DNA of 56,304 nt, taken from NCBI GenBank assembly GCA_020161315.1, contig JAIUOH010000022.1, positions 1 to 56,304 of the forward strand, in the 5' to 3' direction. The position numbers and the translations under genes are program-made. Source of the stretch: Actinomycetota bacterium. GTDB lineage: Bacteria; Actinomycetota; Actinomycetes; Actinomycetales; Microbacteriaceae. Position 1 is the first letter of the stretch. Each line of letters opens with the position of its first letter. Shown piece after piece: positions 52,932 through 56,304 of the stretch. The notes beneath the pieces were generated by a model, which did no database searches, was not told the DNA's origin, and saw only the letters and a list, made by a program, of their open reading frames with translations.

Positions 52932-54953
52932 ATGACCGCCAACGACGCATCAGCCCCCGTTTCGCCCGGCAACTTTGGCCCCGCAGGCATCGACCTCGCT
53001 GAGATCGACGCGGCGGTGCGCCCACAAGACGACCTGTTTCGCCACATGAATGGCAAGTGGATCGCCCGCACCGAGATTCCGGGTGACAAGGCGCGCTACG
53101 GTTCGTTCGCGGTGCTTGCAGAGAACGCCGAGGCCGCGGTGCGCGACATCATTACGGGTATGGCGGCACCTGCCGCGGGTCTGATCGAGGGTGGTTCAGA
53201 CCGCGAGGCCGACAAGATTGCCGCGCTCTACGCGAGTTTCATGGACGAGGATCGCGCGAACTCTCTTGGTGCTGAGCCGATTGCGGCAGACCTTAAGCGT
53301 GCGCTCGCCGTCGCCTCCATCGCCGAACTCGTCGCGCTGGTTGCCGAGCTCGAACGTCAGGGCCTTGGTGGCTTCTATGGCATGGGGGTCGACAACGATC
53401 CGGGCGACCCGAACCGCTACATCGTGTTCGTGATGCAGGGCGGCATTGGCCTGCCCGACGAGTCGTACTACACCGACGAGCAGTTTGCGGAGGTGCGCGA
53501 GCAGTACCGCGCCCACATCGCGCGCATGCTGCAGCTCGTGGGCTTTGCCGAGGGTGAGGCGTCGCACTTTGCCGCACTCTCATACGACCTAGAGTCGCGC
53601 ATCGCCGCTTCGCACTGGGATCGCGTGGCGAGCCGCGACATTCAGAAGCTGTACAACCTACGCAGCTCCGCAGAGCTTCAAGATCTCACCCCGACACTCG
53701 ACTGGGCTGCCTACCTCGAGGCCGCTGGCGCGCCCGAGTCGGCCTTCGCCGAGGTCGTCGTCGGCATGCCCGACGCGGTTTCGGGCCTCGCCGCGCTGCT
53801 CGTACACGACGAGCTCGAGGCCTGGCGCGCCTGGCTCGTCTGGCAGATCGTGCGCGGCTCTGCCGCACTGCTTTCGACTGAGATCTCAAAGGCAAACTTC
53901 GATTTCTATGGCACTGCGCTGACCGGTGCGACTGAGCAGCGCGAGCGCTGGCGCCGAGGTGTCTCGTTTGTCGAGGGTGCGGTGGGCGAAGCCGTGGGCC
54001 GTCTGTACGTCGAGCGCCACTTTGACGAGTCGGCGAAGGCGTCGATGGATGTGCTGGTGGGCAACCTCGTCGAGGCGTACCGGCAGTCGATTCTTTCGCT
54101 CGCATGGATGGGCGAAGAGACAAAGGAGCGCGCGCTCGAGAAGCTCGCAAAGTTCACCCCCAAGGTGGGCTACCCCGTGAAGTGGCGCGACTATTCGTCG
54201 CTCGCTGTCGACGCTGCCGACCCGCTCGGCAACTCGCGCCGTGTCGCAGAGATGGAGTTCGATCGTGAGCTCGGCAAGGTCGGCAAGCCGATCGACCGTG
54301 ACGAGTGGTTCATGACCCCGCAGACGGTCAACGCGTACTACAACCCCGGCTTCAACGAGATCGTCTTCCCCGCAGCCATTCTGCAGCCACCGTTCTTCGA
54401 TGCCTCGTGGGATGATGCTGCGAACTACGGCGCGATCGGTGCAGTGATCGGCCACGAGATCGGCCACGGCTTCGACGACCAGGGCTCGCAGTACGACGGC
54501 GACGGCAAGCTCACCGATTGGTGGACGGCCGAAGACCGCGAAGCGTTCGAGGCCCGCACCTCGGCGCTTATTGCGCAGTACAACGCGCTCTCGCCAGAGG
54601 GCGCAGACGGTCAGACTGTCAACGGCGAGCTGACGATCGGCGAGAACATCGGCGATCTCTCGGGGCTCGAGATCGCGTGGAAGGCCTACCTCATCTCGCT
54701 CGACGGTGCCGAGCCGCCGGTCGTTGAGGGCCTCAGCGGCGCAGAGCGCTTCTTCCTGGCGTGGGCGCAGGCCTGGCAGCAGAAGTCGCGCCCTGCCGAG
54801 ACGGTGCGACTGCTCACGATCGATCCGCACTCGCCAAACGAGTTCCGTTGCAACCAGATCGTCGCAAACCTGACCCCGTTCCACGAGGCGTTTGGTACGA
54901 AGCCGGGCGATGGCCTGTGGCTCGAGCCAGAAGAGCGCGTCGCCATTTGGTGA
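52932..54953 (+). CDS. M13-family zinc metallopeptidase (neprilysin-like)
   Basis: This is a 673-residue enzyme. The N-terminal domain begins with DDLFRHMNGKWIARTEIPGD. The catalytic domain has NAYYNPGFNEIVFPAAILQ, the zinc motif HEIGH at 508-512 followed by GFDDQGSQYDGDG, and the third ligand Glu in GENIGDLSG at about 571. There is no signal peptide or anchor, so it is a cytosolic PepO-like oligopeptidase. ATG 52932 was chosen over an in-frame start 10 codons earlier. It ends with VAIW, near the usual CxxW end but lacking the cysteine. Confidence 0.95.
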   Translation: MTANDASAPVSPGNFGPAGIDLAEIDAAVRPQDDLFRHMNGKWIARTEIPGDKARYGSFAVLAENAEAAVRDIITGMAAPAAGLIEGGSDREADKIAALYASFMDEDRANSLGAEPIAADLKRALAVASIAELVALVAELERQGLGGFYGMGVDNDPGDPNRYIVFVMQGGIGLPDESYYTDEQFAEVREQYRAHIARMLQLVGFAEGEASHFAALSYDLESRIAASHWDRVASRDIQKLYNLRSSAELQDLTPTLDWAAYLEAAGAPESAFAEVVVGMPDAVSGLAALLVHDELEAWRAWLVWQIVRGSAALLSTEISKANFDFYGTALTGATEQRERWRRGVSFVEGAVGEAVGRLYVERHFDESAKASMDVLVGNLVEAYRQSILSLAWMGEETKERALEKLAKFTPKVGYPVKWRDYSSLAVDAADPLGNSRRVAEMEFDRELGKVGKPIDRDEWFMTPQTVNAYYNPGFNEIVFPAAILQPPFFDASWDDAANYGAIGAVIGHEIGHGFDDQGSQYDGDGKLTDWWTAEDREAFEARTSALIAQYNALSPEGADGQTVNGELTIGENIGDLSGLEIAWKAYLISLDGAEPPVVEGLSGAERFFLAWAQAWQQKSRPAETVRLLTIDPHSPNEFRCNQIVANLTPFHEAFGTKPGDGLWLEPEERVAIW

Positions 54954-55018
54954 CCGCCGCTGCTCGGCGCGCGCGATCCTCGCCCGAAACGGCATATGCG
55001 GGCGGCTACGGTAGAGGA

Positions 55019-55624
55019 ATGTTTTTGACGTCGTTGCGCGCCGCGATCGCGCGAGTCTTCTGGTGGCTCTCTCCCTGGAAGCTGGTTCGCGAAGCCGTGC
55101 CCGTCGACGGACCGCGCATCTTGATCGGGGCCCCGCACACGTCAAACTTCGACTTCGTGCTGATGCTCGGCATTGCCTGGGACGCGCGCATGCGCATTCA
55201 CTGGCTCGGCAAGCGCGAGTTGTTCAAGGGCATTGCAGGCCCAATTATGCGCGGGCTTGGTGGCATCGCGGTGGATCGCAAGAACGCCGCCGGGGTGGTC
55301 GATGCGGTGGTCGCAAAGGCTCGCACGACCGATCGGTTCTTGCTCGTGGTGACCCCCGAGGGCACCCGCCAGGGTAATGGGTGGCGAAGCGGCTTCTACC
55401 GCATCGCGATGGCCGCGGGTCTGCCGGTGACGCTGGGCTACGCCGATGGTTCGACGAAGACCGCGGGGCTTGGCGAGACCATCAAACTCACGGGCGACGT
55501 CGAGGCCGACATGAACAGGGTGCGCGCGTTCTACGCCGACAAGTCGGGGGTGCGCCCCGAGTACCGCACCGAGCCGCGTCTGCAAGACGAGGCTGGTCTG
55601 ACGAAGCAGCTCGCCGAGGGCTGA
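55019..55624 (+). CDS. 1-acylglycerol-3-phosphate acyltransferase-like protein
   Basis: This is a 201-residue protein with the acyltransferase motifs IGAPHTSNFDFV (H-x4-D), RGLGGIAVDRKN and VTPEGTRQGN. It is of the short kind found in actinobacteria, with one N-terminal hydrophobic stretch. It transfers an acyl chain to a phospholipid precursor or a related alcohol at the membrane. AGAGGA precedes the ATG. A GATCCTCGCC copy lies between it and the peptidase gene. Confidence 0.85.
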   Translation: MFLTSLRAAIARVFWWLSPWKLVREAVPVDGPRILIGAPHTSNFDFVLMLGIAWDARMRIHWLGKRELFKGIAGPIMRGLGGIAVDRKNAAGVVDAVVAKARTTDRFLLVVTPEGTRQGNGWRSGFYRIAMAAGLPVTLGYADGSTKTAGLGETIKLTGDVEADMNRVRAFYADKSGVRPEYRTEPRLQDEAGLTKQLAEG

Positions 55625-55703
55625 GACGCCCGGTACCCGAGAGTGTCGGGGGTGCCGCTTAGTCTTCGAGCATGTGAAACTCACCTGACTCGAAGGAGCC
55701 CCC

Positions 55704-56222
55704 ATGGCACACGCAGCCACTCTTGCGGCAGAGTTACTTGCCGCGCCGTCAATTAGCGACGAGCATTTCTATGAAGCTACCGCCCTGCTCGCGACAAGGT
55801 TCGATAGACGCAGCGAGCTGGGCGACCTTCGCGCTGACAATGAGGCGCCGGGCGTGCTCTTCGCGTGGTTTGAGCACGCGGCGTCGCGCGCTCCGGACAT
55901 GCGAGTGTGGGACATGACCTGCAGGGTCAACGACTACTTCGACCCCGAGTTTGGGCTCTACCTGCCTCACGATTGGCCGTGGAACACAAGAGAAACGCTG
56001 CTCTCGTCGAGCGCGCGGCTGCGGTCGCTGCCCGAGTGGCGGCCGGCGTTTGAGCGAGCCCTCAGGGGGCCAGACGAGCACTCGATACGCGCGATTGCGT
56101 GCTGCGGTGGTGAGGTCGTCGGGGTTGAACCGTTTGCCGCGGTGTGGGCGTATCTCAGCGAGCACGTCGAAGACGGGTTCCCGGATTCTAGTTGGAAGTG
56201 CAACACCCGGTCGTGGGGGTGA
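55704..56222 (+). CDS. Hypothetical protein, 3' end probably changed by IS30 insertion
   Basis: This is a 172-residue frame of unknown family, perhaps DUF4240-like in its length and its acidic pattern (APGVLFAWFEHAASRA, YLPHDWPWNTRETLL). GAAGGAGCCCCC gives a good ribosome site. The last nine residues come from sequence that belongs to an IS30-type element end, so the native C-terminus is missing or replaced. Residues up to DGFPDSS appear original. Confidence 0.6.
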   Translation: MAHAATLAAELLAAPSISDEHFYEATALLATRFDRRSELGDLRADNEAPGVLFAWFEHAASRAPDMRVWDMTCRVNDYFDPEFGLYLPHDWPWNTRETLLSSSARLRSLPEWRPAFERALRGPDEHSIRAIACCGGEVVGVEPFAAVWAYLSEHVEDGFPDSSWKCNTRSWG

Positions 56223-56304
56223 GTTCCCAGGCTAGCTCGTTGAAGACCTCTGCCGGGGTCGCCCACCCCAGGACCTTCCGGGGGCGGTTATTGATCTCGC
56301 TCAC
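56188..56304 (-). CDS. IS30-family transposase, C-terminal part (runs off the window)
   Basis: The minus strand from the right edge reads 38 codons and a TAG. The pattern EINNRPRKVLGWATPAEVFN is the typical C-terminal signature of IS30-type DDE transposases. The tail ends with TTGCCTSN, and the last bases TTGGAAGTGCAACACC are probably the element's inverted repeat. The rest of the element lies outside the window. It converges onto and overlaps the hypothetical gene at 55704. Confidence 0.85.
   Translation of the reverse strand: MSEINNRPRKVLGWATPAEVFNELAWELTPTTGCCTSN

Overview
The window is high-GC DNA, roughly two thirds G+C, from an actinobacterium. It most likely comes from the Microbacteriaceae or a near relative in the Micrococcales. 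The evidence is the gene content: NucS mismatch endonuclease, mycothiol-type arsenate reductase, a BioQ-controlled bioYMN transporter, an SCO4848-type small membrane protein, an NrtR-controlled NAD salvage operon and a CU044_5270-like ECF sigma partner. Leaderless GTG/ATG starts and ATGA/GTGA stop-start overlaps are also common. No rRNA, tRNA or CRISPR array was seen.

Layout. 1-4.8 kb: a 540-base non-coding stretch with two hairpins and an imperfect repeat, a YezG/DUF600-like small protein, and a tightly coupled operon of one AAA+ ATPase and two paralogous TPR-SUKH-like proteins. 5.0-7.2 kb: an ECF sigma factor, its membrane partner and a secreted I36-like protein. The sigma promoter motif is repeated after the operon, facing a hairpin 17 bases downstream of the predicted start. 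7.2-12.2 kb: hypothetical genes, arsC, ltrA behind a 38-residue ORF, a hydrolase fragment, a YCII gene and a deleted ECF42-type sigma factor. That sigma pseudogene is fused tail-to-tail with the 3' end of otsAB, and both appear to have lost their stop codons. 14.6-20.4 kb: lipid/diacylglycerol kinase, VapBC, the NAD salvage operon prs-nadV-nrtR with a likely NrtR operator, and PPK2. 20.4-24.7 kb: an ABC-2 exporter, an SGNH hydrolase and a DesK/LuxR-type two-component system in one minus-strand run. 24.8-31.0 kb: YbaK deacylase, leuA with a structured leader, a GyrI-like protein, a DUF4395/thioredoxin pair and ilvD. 31.1-37.2 kb: a methyltransferase, a membrane protein, a VanX-type dipeptidase, MFS and EamA transporters, a GntR regulator and an FMN reductase.

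37.4-46.2 kb: a polar amino-acid ABC importer with a strong terminator, tagD with an SCO4848-type gene, a thioesterase, HdeD, an SseB-like protein, and the biotin transporter genes with a CHY zinc-finger gene opposite bioQ and two BioQ-type boxes. 46.2-56.3 kb: NucS, an MFS/AraC divergent pair, a TAP-like lipoprotein hydrolase, MATE, an M13 metallopeptidase, an acyltransferase, and a hypothetical gene that runs into the end of an IS30-type transposase at the right edge.

The least explained signals are three families of short dispersed DNA. (i) A 10-mer, GGCGAGGATC, was counted in 13 exact copies, far above chance and concentrated at gene ends. (ii) Two 155-166 base inverted-repeat elements share a conserved core, but their terminal arms differ in sequence and are each self-complementary; both are flanked by CTAG. 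(iii) Two copies of a roughly 65-base palindromic repeat lie 12 kb apart. The AAA/TPR-SUKH operon is the best candidate for an undescribed protein system. All functional calls come from reading the sequence; no database search was run.
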